From NCBI GenBank assembly GCA_009792885.1, contig WMCF01000175.1, positions 403,963 to 467,962 of the forward strand: a stretch of DNA of 64,000 nucleotides, written 5' to 3'. The translations under genes and the position numbers were made by a program. The notes below the pieces were generated by a model. The model made no database searches and was not told the origin of the DNA. It was given only the letters and a program-made list of their open reading frames with translations. Shown piece after piece: positions 32,670 to 45,530 of this stretch. This stretch comes from Eremophila alpestris peregrina. Its lineage: Eukaryota > Chordata > Aves > Passeriformes > Alaudidae. Positions within the stretch are counted from its first letter, which is position 1; each line of letters begins with the position of its first letter.

Positions 32670-35600
32670 CCTTGCTTGTCCTCTCTGCCAAAGCCACCTC
32701 CAGGCTGAAGTCTCCAAGCCTTTTGGATGTCTTCCAGAGGAAAGACATCTCCAGCTCCTCTGCCACAGCAGGTTCCTCCTTTCAGGATCAGGGCTGTTTC
32801 TGCCCTGCTCCCTCGTGGCACAGCTGTGGCTGCTGGACCCGTGGGTGCTTTGCATTCCCCCAGAGGCTGCTCAGTTTGGTGTCACCCTCCCCATGACTCA
32901 AGGCCTGGTGGTGACAGGGGTGGGGATGCTTCTCCCAGGGGTTTTTACGTGGCACAAGCCCTTTGTGGTGTCTGTGTCACTGTGTGTGCCCCTGGCTTTT
33001 CCTCCCTGCCCTGAGTGCTGGATTTAAAATCACCAGATCCAAGTCAGCAAATGTTCTATCTCCAGCACCTCCAGTACTTGTTTCCTTTTTTTAAGAAGCC
33101 CATTTTAGTAGTTTAATTGGGAGATGGATGCTCCTGAATGAGCATTTTTAATTAATGAGCTGCTCATGCCTCATAATGATTTTCCACCTAACGTGACAGT
33201 CGGTCCTTGTTGGAACCCTGGTCACTGGGAATTTTAGACTTTCTGTGCTGACAGGCACTGACCCCCAATAAATCACTGCATTTGACCTCAGGCCGTGGAA
33301 AAGGCTTCCAAAAATGAGTGATAGAACTGGGATTATGGGTGTGTAGTTTGGATAGAAGTGTGTGATATGACATGGTGGAAACCTCTGAGCTTAAGGTTTT
33401 AGAATATAGTAATATCTATAAAGCAAGATGGAGGTTTTAGGGCAGAGGCTTGTCCTTCTTTTTCACCTTCTTGTTCATGGGTTGAGGTGGTATTTTGTCA
33501 CTGGATAGAAAAGTCCACATTATGGGCCATGGGTGCTTGGTTATTGGGTTAAAAGTAAAAATAATTGAGGTGTCATTTCTTAACTGGACAGTTCATCTTT
33601 AAAGGGCCTTGTAGAGAGACACATGTGGCCATTTTACCTTGTGAAGTACAAGACAACTCAGAGTCTGTAACATAGATAAGAATTAAAAAACACTGAGTCC
33701 AAACCAGAAACTACATCTCAGAGCAATTAATCCCAACTCTGGCAGGAGGAAGAAAAGAAGATAACAAACATGATAGGTCCACACCTGTTTTCTCCCTCTC
33801 TGCTGTGTTTGTGAGGTGACCCAGGCTTTTATCCCCTTCACTTGCTCAGGACCAGGAGGTGTCCAGTCTCTCGCAAACAGTGAGAGCACAGTCTCTGGAC
33901 ACTTTGGTCACACCAGGGCTGCAGCTTTTCTGGTTTTTTGTTCCAGTAGCTGCCAAAAGCTGACTTTTTATCAGATCTGTGGTCTTCCACCACGAGCTGA
34001 TGTGGTCCCTGCTCTGATCTGTGCTCAGCACAGGTCGAGCTGTGGTCTGCCAGAGCCTCTTTCCCTTTGGCCTTTGCAGCACAAACGAATTAAAGCAGAG
34101 CCACTCAGTGCCACGGGTGCTGCCCTCACTGTCCTTGTGTCCATGTTTATCCCTTTGGGGTTGTAATCAGCTGCACCCCTGTGATCTGACCTCCTCAGCC
34201 TCCCCCAGCTGGGGCTGCATCCTCAGCTTGAGCTACAACATCTTTTTAAAGGTTTTTTCTCTCTCTTCCCAAGGCAAAATGTGCTGATATTGGATCATTT
34301 CAGCCTGGAGGTGACACCTGCCTTTCATCCAAGGGCTTTCCTGGCAGGAATCCAGCACCTGTGCACCTCAAACCTGTGCTATCCATAGCAAATCCATAGG
34401 AAATGCCTCTCTCCTCCATGGACAAGCCTGTTGAGCACAGGGTTTGTCCTTCTTGATGGGGCAGCAGAGGCCCCAAAACAAAGCCACTTCCCAGTCCTGC
34501 TGCTCTCCCAGCACAGGGTGTGTGCTCCCAAGGGCTGGTGTCCTCTCCACCTTCCCATCTTCCCCTTTGCCATTTTTCCTGCTTTTCTGATTTAGCTGGA
34601 TTCCTGCCAGCACATCTTTATTAATAGTTTAATGAGCCAGACCCTAAATAAGTGCCCTGAGCTGGATTTTTTCTCCCTCTCCCTCCTGCCCTGCTCTCCC
34701 TGTGACACACTGTCAATGCCCCCAAAAATCCCTGCTCAAATGGATGTTTTCCATGAGAAACTGATGCCAAATCAGTGATTTTTCCCCCATCAAAACAAAA
34801 ATAAATCCTGATCCATAAAGATTCCTCACCTGTTCAGTTTAATAGCAGTGAGCCTCCAGGCTGTGCTGTAAGATCTGCCCCCTGAAAACAGTGTGGACAT
34901 TTTTTTTTTCTCCCCCAGTAAATGGAGATATTTCCAGGAGGCATTTGGAGGTATTTCCACCTCCCAAATTGGGACTTTTATTCCCAGTTCAGCTGGGATG
35001 AGGAGGAACCAGAGTGTGCAGGCAGGCAGAGCACATCTCTGGGAGCTGATGCAGCAGGGGATTATTCAGGAATTAAATCCAGCAGAGTGGCCTGAGGGGA
35101 CCTGATGCTGCTGGGAACCACAGGGGCTTATCCAGGCACATCTGCTGGACCCACCCTGAGCTCTCCTGTTAAGGGATGTGGTTTCCAAGCCTGCTCCTGC
35201 TCTGGGGATGTGGCAGAGCTCCAAGGTGGGAGCTCTCCCCTCACCTTGCCTGGGTTAGAGGCTGTACCCCCCCTCAGCTGCCAGGGGAGGATTTTGCTGT
35301 TCCAAAGGTGGGACATTATTTGTGCCATATATTGTGATGCTCTGCCCAAGGGGTTAAATCATTAAATTTAATTTAAATCAATTAAATCATCCCAGAGGTT
35401 TCCCACATTCCATTCATGAAGTCTCCAGCACAGGTCCTGAGAGCCCAATCTGCCTGGAGGGATCTCAGGGTGGCTGAGGGTCGGTGAAATTTGGGATGTG
35501 CCCCTTCCTCTCCCTCACAGAAGAGCCCAAAGGCTCCCAAAATATTGCAGATGTCTTTGAAAACAAAGCTCCTCATTTGCCTTGACATAACCCAAGCTCT

Positions 35601-36679
35601 TGTTGCTAAAGAAAATTCAATTACACTGAGAGCAACTCCCAGTGAAATTTGAATTGGGTGATTTGTGACTGCCTGGAACTGAATATTTTTAGTTGGAAGG
35701 GACCTACAATGATCAAATGGAGTATTTTAAGCTCTCTGAAGATTTCCCTGGAAGTCTCCTCTCCACAAACCATTGAACAGGGTTTCATAGCCATATACCA
35801 TTTTATTCTCTATTAGATACAGACTCACTATTACAGGTAACTTGTATTGCATTCAGTCAGGTGAAATGCTGTATATATTCTAACAGGAAATCAAATATTT
35901 TTACCTTATAAAAATATTTTACATTATAAAAATATCAGTGTTGGTGATGGTGCTTAGTGAAGGCTTGTGCTCTGAACAGCATCACATTGGAGTCGGGAGG
36001 CATTTTCTCTTTAAAATAAAATAAAACATTAAAACAAAAATGTCCAAGTCCTGTGGAGAGCAGCCACCCTTTCTGGTGGAGCAGGATGCAGGAACAGGCT
36101 CGTCACTCCTGGTTCCATCCCACAGAGTGGGAGGCAGAGGGATCCCAAAGCCACTTTCCAGCTCTGGGGCAGCTCTGGGATGTCACTGGTGCCTGTGAGA
36201 CATCTCCTGACCAATGCTATTTGTCTGAATTCCCAGGAATGCTGCTGCTTGCTCCTCAGAGTGGAAAAATGTTCTATTTATGGCTGTGACAACTTCTTTT
36301 TTTTCTTCTTTTTTTTTCTTTTATTTCCCCTGGGAATAAAATGATTCAAACAAAGCATGGCAAGGGTTTGTGTAGGTCTGAGTGGTGTGGGATGGGGCTG
36401 GAGCGAGGCAGAGCTCCAGGCAGGGACAGGAGGAACCTATTACTGCTCTCCTCACAGTTTCAGTGGATGCTGAGGGGGATCCTGGCGTGCCAGAGTGGAG
36501 GCAGACGTGGATATGTGGGAAAATGTCTCTTGGAGCAGGGAGAAAAGAGATCAAAACAAACGGGTAAATAAACACAGGAGCATATGTCTCAAGAGTGGGG
36601 GGAAAAGAAAGGAGATTGGATCAAAACTCAGTGTTATTCCAGGGCCTGAGGTGGCCCTGGGTGAGCAAAGGCACTGCAA
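32670..36679. other. intergenic DNA with an AT-rich island
   Basis: No gene is recognised. It includes AT-rich segments at about 33080-33190 and 35780-36040, a short old CR1 remnant at 35680-35720, and a T-rich run at 36297-36330. The rest is unique sequence with short overlapping open frames only. Confidence 0.65.
35680..35720 (-). mobile_element. short CR1 3'-end remnant
   Basis: About 40 bp: 'gaatatttttagttggaagg' followed by 'gacctacaatgatcaa', the antisense 3' end of a CR1 of the type that ends in 'gatattctatgattct'. It is too short to classify further. Confidence 0.55.
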
Positions 36680-36835
36680 GGAATTGTGGCTGCCCCTGGA
36701 TCCCTGGAGGTGTCCAGAGCCAGGTTGGACAGGGCTTGGAGCAGCCTGGGGCAGTGGGAGGTGTCCCTGCCCATGGCAGGGCTGGGATTTTGGGTCTTTA
36801 GGGTGCATTCCAACACACAATCCCATCCTGGGAAT
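36680..36835 (+). mobile_element. CR1 LINE fragment
   Basis: Sense CR1 of about 155 bp, with 'ctgcccctggatccctggag', 'ggcttggagcagcctggggc' and 'gaggtgtccctgcccatgg'. The last 50 bp are diverged. Confidence 0.85.
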
Positions 36836-37938
36836 CTGCAGCTCTTGCTGGCCCAAACCCCAAATTGCTTTAAGCTGTGCAGGTAAAATGGAGCTGGAAT
36901 CCTGAGGTAACACTGCTGGGAAGGACCAGACTGGATCATCCCTCAGCAGGTGATGGCTTAGGGTGGGATTTATTTGATTTGGTGTTTTGCTGGTTTCCTC
37001 CCCTGTGAAATGCCATGCCCTGTGCTCAAGTGGTTCACAGATGATTCCTTTTTCTGCCCACTTTTCAAACAAAACCAGCAACTGGAGAATCTGAGGCTGG
37101 TTTGGAGTCAGCAGTGAATGAGCCCCAAACCACCCTCCTCCAGAAACTGCCCTGTGCAAGCTCTGCTCTGAGAACCCTCAGAAACACTTTGAAGTAGGGC
37201 TGAAGCAGGAAGTTAATTAGAGCTGCTTTGATATCTCCCAGCGTGTTTTAACAGCTGCTTTTGGAGGCAGCTCCAGCAGCAAGAGCAGGGTTTAGTTCAT
37301 GCTCCTGAGAGTCCACGCTGCCCTCACCAAAATTCCTCTGTGTGTCATGGCATGGCTGCTTCCTTCCTCTCCTGAGAGCTCAAACTGGCTTTCACAGGGA
37401 CTTGGGAAAATGAAATGGCCAAACCTTATTGACTGCGGCTTGTAAAAGTCTTTTTTTTAAGTAGTAATAATAACATTTATATTAAGAAAAAAAAAATCCC
37501 TTGATGCTGGGGTGTTGCAGCCACAGTCTGAGATTTCCCCATTTCTCACTTCTGGTTTCAGTTGTCTTTCTCCCAAGTGCTGCAGCAGGCTAACATTTTC
37601 CATGGCTTGTTCACATCTAAATGACTTCCCAGGATATTTTAAAGTGAAATCATTGCAGTGAAGAGATTCAAGCTGTCTCTTCTTGGTGAGGAATCTCCAT
37701 GAAGCCCAAAAGCAGAGGTTTTGACCCTGCTGGTCCACGCTCTTTGGGGAGAACCCTCAGCTGAACCCTTTTGCTGTGGTTGGTTGGCAAAGTGCTGCTC
37801 TGTCATGGAAAATAAGTGGTTCTTCCAAAGTTTTTCCTCACTGCAGCTGTAACCTTTATCCTCCTTTCTTGTCTTTTGGTTGATCTTTATTCTTATGGCT
37901 TGAGTTTTGTTAAGTTTGTCACCATTTATTTTTTTTTT

Positions 37939-38051
37939 AATCATAAAATCATATAATTATAGAATGGTTTGGGTTGGAAGGGACCTTAAAGCTCATCCCA
38001 TTCCACCCCCTGCCATGGGCAGGGACACCTTCCACTGTCCCAGGCTGCTTC
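37939..38051 (-). mobile_element. CR1 LINE 3'-end fragment with terminal repeats
   Basis: Antisense CR1 starting with a short 'aatcataaaatcatataatt' tandem terminus, the typical CR1 3' microrepeat, then 'agaatggtttgggttggaag', 'gggaccttaaagctcatccc' and 'gggacaccttccactgtccc'. The insertion is only about 110 bp long. Confidence 0.9.
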
Positions 38052-40621
38052 CCTTGGTCATAGCCCACCTTGGGGTTATCTTAAGCAAGGCCAGGGTTTG
38101 GATATGGATTTTAAAAGAAAAATGAAATTATTTTGGTGGCTGTAGAAAGCAAAACAGATCAAGCAAAGACAAACAAGGGGGTTTTCAGCTCCCCACCTCT
38201 GTGAGCTCAGTGCATTGTACCTAAAACTGGGGAATGCACAGCTGTGGGTCACACAGCTTCATAGCCATGGCTTGCTCCATCATGGAACAGGGGGAGTTAC
38301 CTGGGCTTTCCCATTGCTCTTTGCCCTTCCTCTTTGTGGGAGCTTTTAGGAAGATGTCCTGCCCAAGCTGAGCTGGAAACATGGGCCAGGCCAGCTGAGG
38401 CCATGGATTTTGGGGTCTCTGCTGGAGGTTGCCCAGTTCCCAGTGGCAGGAGGCCCTGGGTTCACAGGGATTCACAGGACTGAGGTGTGTCCCCATCCCT
38501 GGGGAGCACGAGCAGCACATTTCTCCTGGAAGTGCATTCTGGAGGACAAATCCCACCCCGTGGCAACTCCCGAGCCTCTCTCCGTCCCGCTTGGATCAGC
38601 ACTGCTCCTGCCCACCCCTGGCCCTGGAGCAGCCCCTGGAGCAACATCTGCTGTGCCCAGCAGTGCCCCTCCTCCCCTGGCCTCCAGCCCACGCTGTGGC
38701 TGCCCTGGATTAAGGACAATTTCCTTCCCTGACCTGGAATCCCAGGCTGGATGGGGCTGTGGTGGCTAAGCACAGAGGGTGTGTGTGTGTGAATGCACAG
38801 CACAGAATCCTAGCCCTGGCAGGAATCTGGGGAACTCTTGGCTCCCTCTGGATTTGGGATCACCTCCTGAGTAGAACTTATTTAATGCCCCTCTACCTCT
38901 GACCCCCCAAATCCATTTCTTTCCATACTTCCTTCCCACTTGGCTCCAGCAGTTGTTAGCACCTGAATTTGCTTAGCAGTGACTGAACCTCCCTGGAGCC
39001 ACTTCAGTGATGCACAAATCCCCCCTGGAAGAGGCAGGATCCCCCTGCCTGGCTGCTGGATGCAGAGCCCAGCTATTCCTGGATCCATAAATCCTCACAC
39101 CTCGTTCATGGCAGGCCAGAGCCAGGCCATGGGACTGGTGTTAATTACACTGGGGAAATGAAGAGATCCTGGGCTGGTGCAGTAACCAAAGGCCTGATCA
39201 GGTCTGGGGAGGAATGTGGTGTCTTTCTGTGCTGCCTGGTGAAGGGTTACTCTTGGAACAGAAGCTTCTCTTGGGGGGGAAAATCGATGCTGCTCTTTCC
39301 AAGTGTCCCTGGAAGCTGTGGATGGCTCTGGATGGGCTCCAGCCAAGGAATAAAGACAGGAAGATGAAGCCCCTGGGAGCTGATCATCTCATGGAAGTCA
39401 CCACTGCTGCTTCTGCAGTCTTCAAACCTGCTCTTAATTACCATTAATTGTGAACTCCCTTTGTTGTGCTGTTTGTATTTTGAAGGAATCTTCGCTGGTT
39501 TGTCCTGCCATGGAAAACCGAAGTCTGTCAGAATTTGTGGAACACTTACTTGTGTTCCTGGAAAGAGAAAGAGCTTGTTAAAGTCCAACTGCGGTGGTTT
39601 TTTACATAAACAATCTCTGGCACCTTCAAAAATATTCTTTTCACCCAGTGCCACAGATCTGTGACCCCTTAAATCTCTAGAAAACCAGTTGTGTTCAGAT
39701 GGCTTCTGAATTATCGAGGAGTTTTGGCTCATTCCCGTGAGGGGAGAGAACAAGAAGGAGTAAATCTGGAAGTGTCCAGTGCAGGAGGGGATGGGGCTGA
39801 GAATGAGGCAATAATTTAGGTCAGAAGAGCCTGCTGGGGGTCTCCAGCCCAGCTTTACCCAATGCCATGCCAGCTGTGAAGCTACATGGTGCCAGTGCTG
39901 CAAGGCTGTGCTTTCCAGAGGCATTCTTGGCATCAGGTGGGAATGGCTTTCCTGGGATGTCCAGCTGCAGAATTTAAAGCCCTGCCTAGAGAGGCACTTG
40001 GCCTCCAGGGTTCTGCTTCTTGCAAAGAGTGTCTGTCACCAAACCACTGAAAATGTGGAGGGGGAAGGCAGAGAATGCTCTCCAATGCCTGCAGGTCAAT
40101 GTCCTTCCAGGAAAATAGAAACAAAAAGGGAATAATGGAGTTTGGCTCACGCTTGAGGACAAACACAAAACCTCCCCGACTGCCTAAATCTGCAGGAGAG
40201 GGAGAGGGGAGAGAGTGTTTACCATGGCAAGCTCCAGGGTGATGCAGGCTGTCAGAATTATAAAATATTCTTGGAATTGGTGAATGCTATGGACAGTAAT
40301 TCCACCTCGGAAAGTCTCCCGGTGCAAATGAAATCCATGAAATCCATTAAACAAGGGCTCTGCACCAAGTGAGTCTGGGCATGGCTGCAGGAATGAGCTG
40401 CTCCTTGGTCCCAGCTCGTGGGGAATTGCTCAAGGACTTCTCAGTGGATGCTCCAAGGGCTGCTCAGGAAGGCTGTGCTGGCAGAAACAGCTGGCTCGGT
40501 GTGGAGGGCAAGACAAGAGGGTTTGACTTCCCTTCAAAGGGGAAACCACAGCAGGCCTTGAAACGGCCTGGAGGAGATGGAAATAGAAACAAGGAGTCAG
40601 TGGAGCTTAGGAGAGAAACTC

Positions 40622-40835
40622 CATTGGGATATTGGGCAGGAATTGTTCCCTGGCAGGGTGGGCAGGCCCTGGCACAGGGTGCCCAGAGCAGCTGGGGCTG
40701 CCCCTGGATCCCTGGCAGTGCCCAAGGCCAGGTTGGACACTGGGGCTTGGACACCCTGGGACAGTGGGAGGTGTCCCTGCCCATGGCACTGGATGAGGTT
40801 TAAGGTCCCTTCCAGCCCAAACCATCCTGTGGCAC
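40622..40835 (+). mobile_element. CR1 LINE fragment
   Basis: Sense CR1 of about 215 bp with 'gggatattgggcaggaattg', 'ggcacagggtgcccagagca' and 'acactggggcttggacaccc', ending 'ccagcccaaaccatcc'. It is well preserved. Confidence 0.92.
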
Positions 40836-43320
40836 ACATTGACCAGGAAGGTGTTGGAGGTTCTTGAAGTCAGGCAAATCTCCTTTGGGGGAGAGGCCTG
40901 GTGGGCAAACACTGAAATGCCCTCCCCTGCCACCACTTGAATGGAAAACAGCCAAAATAACACCTTTGGCCACTGCCAAAGGAGCTCCTGGCAGCTTTGA
41001 AGAAGGCTGAGGAGCTTTTGGAGAGGGATGGTGGAAGCTCCCAGAGAGGCTGCAGGAAGACAAATCATGATCTGAGACCTGGCAGCAATGAGGGGAAATA
41101 TTAATCCCACATGGCTGGAAATCCCAGGGAAAACACCTAGTTCAGCCCTTTCTGCTCAGGACTGGCAGGTTCTAAACACTGAATCTCGTGCAGATGAGAT
41201 GTTTGGCTCCCCTCAAGGTCTTGTTTCCATCCTTCAAGACAGACTGGATGTGACACATCCCAATGTGTGCGAGGCACACATGAACAGGCTGGAAACTGGC
41301 TGCTGGGTCTGGCCAGCCTTAGAAGTGAAAATAGTCCCATTTTCAAAATGTGACTCCCACAGCCAGGGACTGCTCTGGGTTGTCTTGGCCGTGTGCTCTT
41401 TGTTATCAACAAACCCAAAAAGAAGTGTTAAACATTTTGGTGTTATCAGCTGCTCCAGGGAGGAAAGCCTTGCTGGCATGGCTGGCATGTTTTCATGGAT
41501 TTCTTTGTGCTGCTGAGCTTTTCCCAGTGCTGGTCCCAGTCCTGTGGCAGAAGTGTTGGTCCCAGTGCTGGGGTTGTGTCCAGCCCAGCCTGGCAGGTCC
41601 TTGGCCATCCCATTGCACAGCTTGTGGTGGTTGTCATTGCTTCTATTTTCCATTACTTTGGGAAAAACTCTGGAAATCGAGAGGGAAAAAGAAAAAACAA
41701 AAATCTTGATGGAAGTGGTCATGTAAATAAGAGGTTGCCTGTGAATGAAATTCAGATGGTGCTTGGAAAAGGTGAGAAACTTGGGATTGGGGTAGATGCT
41801 GCTGAAGTTTTGTGGGCTGCCACTGCTGTGGAGCTGAAAAACAGCCTTGGGAGGGAGCCAACAGGATGCATGTCCTGAAATGAAAAGGCAAAAAATGAAA
41901 AATAAAAACCCAAAAAGAAGAAAAGGAGAATGAGGCACACCAGGATCCAACACCTGCTGATGGCCATGGCTGCACCAGGGCAGGGAGGAAGGCACAGGCT
42001 GCAGCTCCTGCTGCCACAGGCACCTCCAGGGCTGGAAAACCCCTGGAGAAAGCTCTCAGGTGGCAAACCTTGGTGTCCAGCCACCCCCTGCCACCTCCTG
42101 CCCAGCTCAGTGCCCTGTGGATCAGCTCTGGGCAGGGAAAAGGGAAAAGCCCCTGTGGTGGGATGGGTGCCTCAGCTGAACTTCCATGTTTGGGATACAT
42201 CCCACCCTCACATCAGCTCCAGATGGGCCTTCTGGGGTAGGCTGAGACCTTGTGGAATGTTTTGAGGGGAAAAAAAGCAGGATCTGCCATGAAATCAGCC
42301 TGGGTAAAGCTTGGTGATGGGAAAGACTGGGTAAAGAGGCCCCCTTGGATGTCCTCTGACACTGAGCTTGCATTCCCAGCAGGTTGCTGGGGGCCACATC
42401 CAGGTGAGTCCTGGCATCCCTGAGGATGGAGATCCCCCTCTGCTTGGAAACCCATCCAAGGGATGCCCCCACACAGGGAAATCCCCTCTTTTCCAGTCCT
42501 AATGCTCCCAGGTAATAACAAACCAAGGAGCACCACTGCCAGCACTTCAGTTTGTGGTTTAAATTCCAGAAAGAGCTTAAAATCCCTGCTTAAATCTGCT
42601 CTCCCTAAAGAAATCAAGCCTGGCTCGAGGAGTGACAGAGCAGGACCTTGCTGAACTGTGATTCCCTGCGAGGAACCAAACCACTAATGATGGACATGGG
42701 GTTATTTTTGGATGGGGAGTTCCTGTTGCTTGGTTTGGTGTCACTTTTTTCTTGAGTGAATTTGGCCATGGAGATCTGGGAGGGTTTTTCTGCTGAATTT
42801 GATAACTGAGGCACTCAGAGCTTCGGTGTGGTTTTATGCTTGAACCAACACACTGAAATATTTTCTCTCAGAGGGAATTTGGGGCAAAGAAAGGGTTTGC
42901 CTTTCAAACATAGCAGTGATGGGGGATGAACAACCATGAAGAGATACAGGCACACAGAAAAATCACAAAATATTCATGGAATCTATAGTAAATAATGGGC
43001 TGGCTGCAGGATTATTTCCCTGCTTGCTAAAATCTAAAGGGACTCATCCCTCTGGATTGGTTTTGGCACTGAGGGTGCAGACTGGACTTGAGCTACCAGG
43101 TCTAAATTCCCCTGAGATGCTCCCAAAAGGAGATTGTCTTTGAAAGGATGCCACCCAGATAGGCTGGGGTGGTGTAGAGCCAGGGGAAAGGTGGCAAAGA
43201 TGGAATAGGCTCATCAGACAAACTTCAGGCACAGGACCCACATGGGAAGCATTGAAAGGAAAAAAAGGGATGGGGAGGTGGTAGAAGGAGGGTGATGCTG
43301 GGGAAGGCAGAATCCCAGAG

Positions 43321-43430
43321 CCATGGAATCACAGACTGCTTTTGGTGGGAAAGGACCTTAGGGACCATTTCATTCCACCTCTCTGGCATGGGCAGGGATG
43401 CCACCCCCTAGACCAGGCTGCTCAAATAAT
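43321..43430 (-). mobile_element. CR1 LINE 3'-end fragment
   Basis: Antisense CR1: 'ccatggaatcacagactgct', 'tgggaaaggaccttaggg' and 'gcatgggcagggatgccac', then 'accaggctgctcaaa'. It is about 110 bp and moderately diverged. Confidence 0.78.
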
Positions 43431-45354
43431 TCTCTGTGCTCATCACAGGCATCCACATCTGGATTCTGGGAACTTTTTAGTGCCCCCAGTACCAGGGAGG
43501 CTCCTGCAAACTGGAGCAAGTCCAGTGTGGGGAGGAGGGAGAGCAGTGCAGGGCTTTCTTTCAGGGAAGAGTAAATGTTTTGGGGGTTTAAATTTTCAGG
43601 TAGCAGGCACAGTGTTTTGAAAGGGACCTAAGGAAATCCTCCCTGCAACACCCATTTCTCCTCCACAAAATCCAAGGAACCTGTAAATTCCCTTTTTTCC
43701 CCCCTTTGCCATGCCTTGCAGAGGTGCTTGCAAGCATTTGTGCCCAGCTGGGGAGTGGAGATGCCTCGTGGGCTGACTGCAAGCACGGAGCTCTGAATGA
43801 CTGATTTTATTTAGAAAGTTTCAAATCCACTTACTTTCCAACTGTGCTGCTTGTGCTCTTTTATTAACTTCCTTCTCCACCTCATTTGCTGCCTGTCAGA
43901 TGTTCACACCCAGGAAATGTGTGCTTGCATAACTGAAACTTTTGCAACTTCAGTGTTCACTGGCAGCTTAAGCTTGTAGTTATAATTTTTTTTAAAAAAA
44001 GGTGTGTTTTGCAGCCCTGTGTGCAAACCTGTAGTAACAGCATGCTGCTAATTCCTAGGCTGAGTAAAACAGACCCACTCATCCTCCAGCAGGCTCTGAA
44101 AAACAGCTCTGTGTGACACAGGAGTTTTTTTGAGGGGGAGGAGGGAAAGGCAAGCAAAGCCCTTTGATCAAAAATATGAAGCAGTGACAGGGTTTGTTTC
44201 TGATGCAGGTTTGTTTCTTGAACTTGTTTCGTTTGTCTAAACTCCACGGGGAAGTACCTGTGGTAGGCAAGTGCTGCTTTCAACATCATGTACCATGGGA
44301 AAGAAAAAAAAAGAACAAAAAATATTAGCTCAATGTTTTTAATAGTTCCCAGGGGATAATCTTCCCCATCATTCCAGGGTGAGGGTTTGGAGGGTGCAGG
44401 TACAGGCTGTGCTTGGCACCCTGTGAGAGAAACCCCTCAGCTTTGCCCGTGCAGACATCAGGATGTGGGCAGCCTCCTCTGAGCATGCTGAGACAAACCT
44501 CCCCCAGTGGGGAGACCCTCATTTGGAGGGATTTCTTAATGTGAGTCCTGCAGGGTGCTCAGGGGGCTTCACTTCCACCCCCTGGAGACCACAGAGAGAA
44601 GGTAAGCACAGACCCCAGGGTCCTGCACGGGTCATGCAGAGACCAAGGGCATCTTTGTGTCCCCTCACTGCTCGGGTAGAAAATGCCACAGCTGCTCTGG
44701 TTCTCTGCCAGGAGCACTCTGTGATGATGGGGAGGCTGCCCAAGTCCATCCTGGGGCTCCCAGACTGACATTTGCTGCTGCTTGGCCAGGTTGGGTGAAG
44801 GGGCTGGAGGGGAAGGTGCTGTTTGCCTGTGGATTTAGGGAAAGAGGGAATGCCTGTGGTCCAGGCCAGGATGAGCACGCTGTGGGAGCTGCAGAGAGCC
44901 ACCAGGCAGGACAACTTCAGCTCCAGGCTGAGCAGGGGGAGAATCTTCTAATGGAGACCTGAGGTTGCCTTGTCTTGGGCAGAAATTGAGAGAAATAGAG
45001 ATAGGGGCTTCTTGATGCTGTCACAGCTGCTCCAAGGCTCACAGAGTGGTCTTCTACTGAATCCTCCCTAATCCAGAAAGCAGAGCAGATGCTCCACTGT
45101 GGACCTAGCTCATTTTTGGGACAGCTACGGTTCTTGCACCCTGTAAGAGCAAAATGATTTGCAGATTAAAGATGCATTAGTTAGAGCACGCAATTCTTGA
45201 TTACAATCCTCAAAGAATAGATGGCCACAAATATACAGGTTAAGGCTGTAATCTAGCAGGGTGCTGAAGTGTGTCCACTGATGAGAGAGTCACAGGGACT
45301 TCACTGCCTTCTGTGTTTAACAGCTGTACTAAACTTGATTTATCACAGGTGTGG

Positions 45355-45530
45355 GGTGTGGGCAGGCCCTGCCCAGAGCAGCTGGGGCTGCCCCTGGATC
45401 CCTGGCAGTGCCCAAGGCCAGGTTGGATGAGGCTTGGAGCAGCCTGGGACAGTGGGAGGTGTCCCTGCCCATGGCACTGGATGAGTTTAAGTTCCCTCCC
45501 AACCCAAGCCATGCTGGGATTTCCATGGTT
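45355..45530 (+). mobile_element. CR1 LINE fragment
   Basis: Sense CR1 of about 175 bp: 'gtgggcaggccctgcccaga', 'ctgcccctggatccctggca', 'gaggcttggagcagcctggg' and the end 'ccaacccaagccatgctggg'. It inserted right beside an AT-rich unique block. Confidence 0.9.

Larger units (their letters stand above)
36836..45354. other. intergenic DNA, central part
   Basis: No gene is recognised. CR1 fragments lie at 37939-38051, 40622-40835 and 43321-43430. Long frames such as 228 residues at 39247-39933 (-) and 253 residues at 41234-41995 (-) have opposite-strand frames of similar length, no recognisable domain and no splice logic. AT-rich blocks at about 43800-44080 and 45120-45345 stand out from the GC-richer surroundings. 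Confidence 0.65.

Noticed and set aside
32242..33027. Poly-Leu, Ser-Phe, Lys-Glu, Arg and Gly-Glu open frames across the hexanucleotide array
   Set aside because: They are produced by the TTCTCC microsatellite and the Ns, and are open in five frames at once.
41234..41995. 253-residue minus-strand frame
   Set aside because: No domain, no homology I recognise, and frames of over 100 residues on the opposite strand over the same span.
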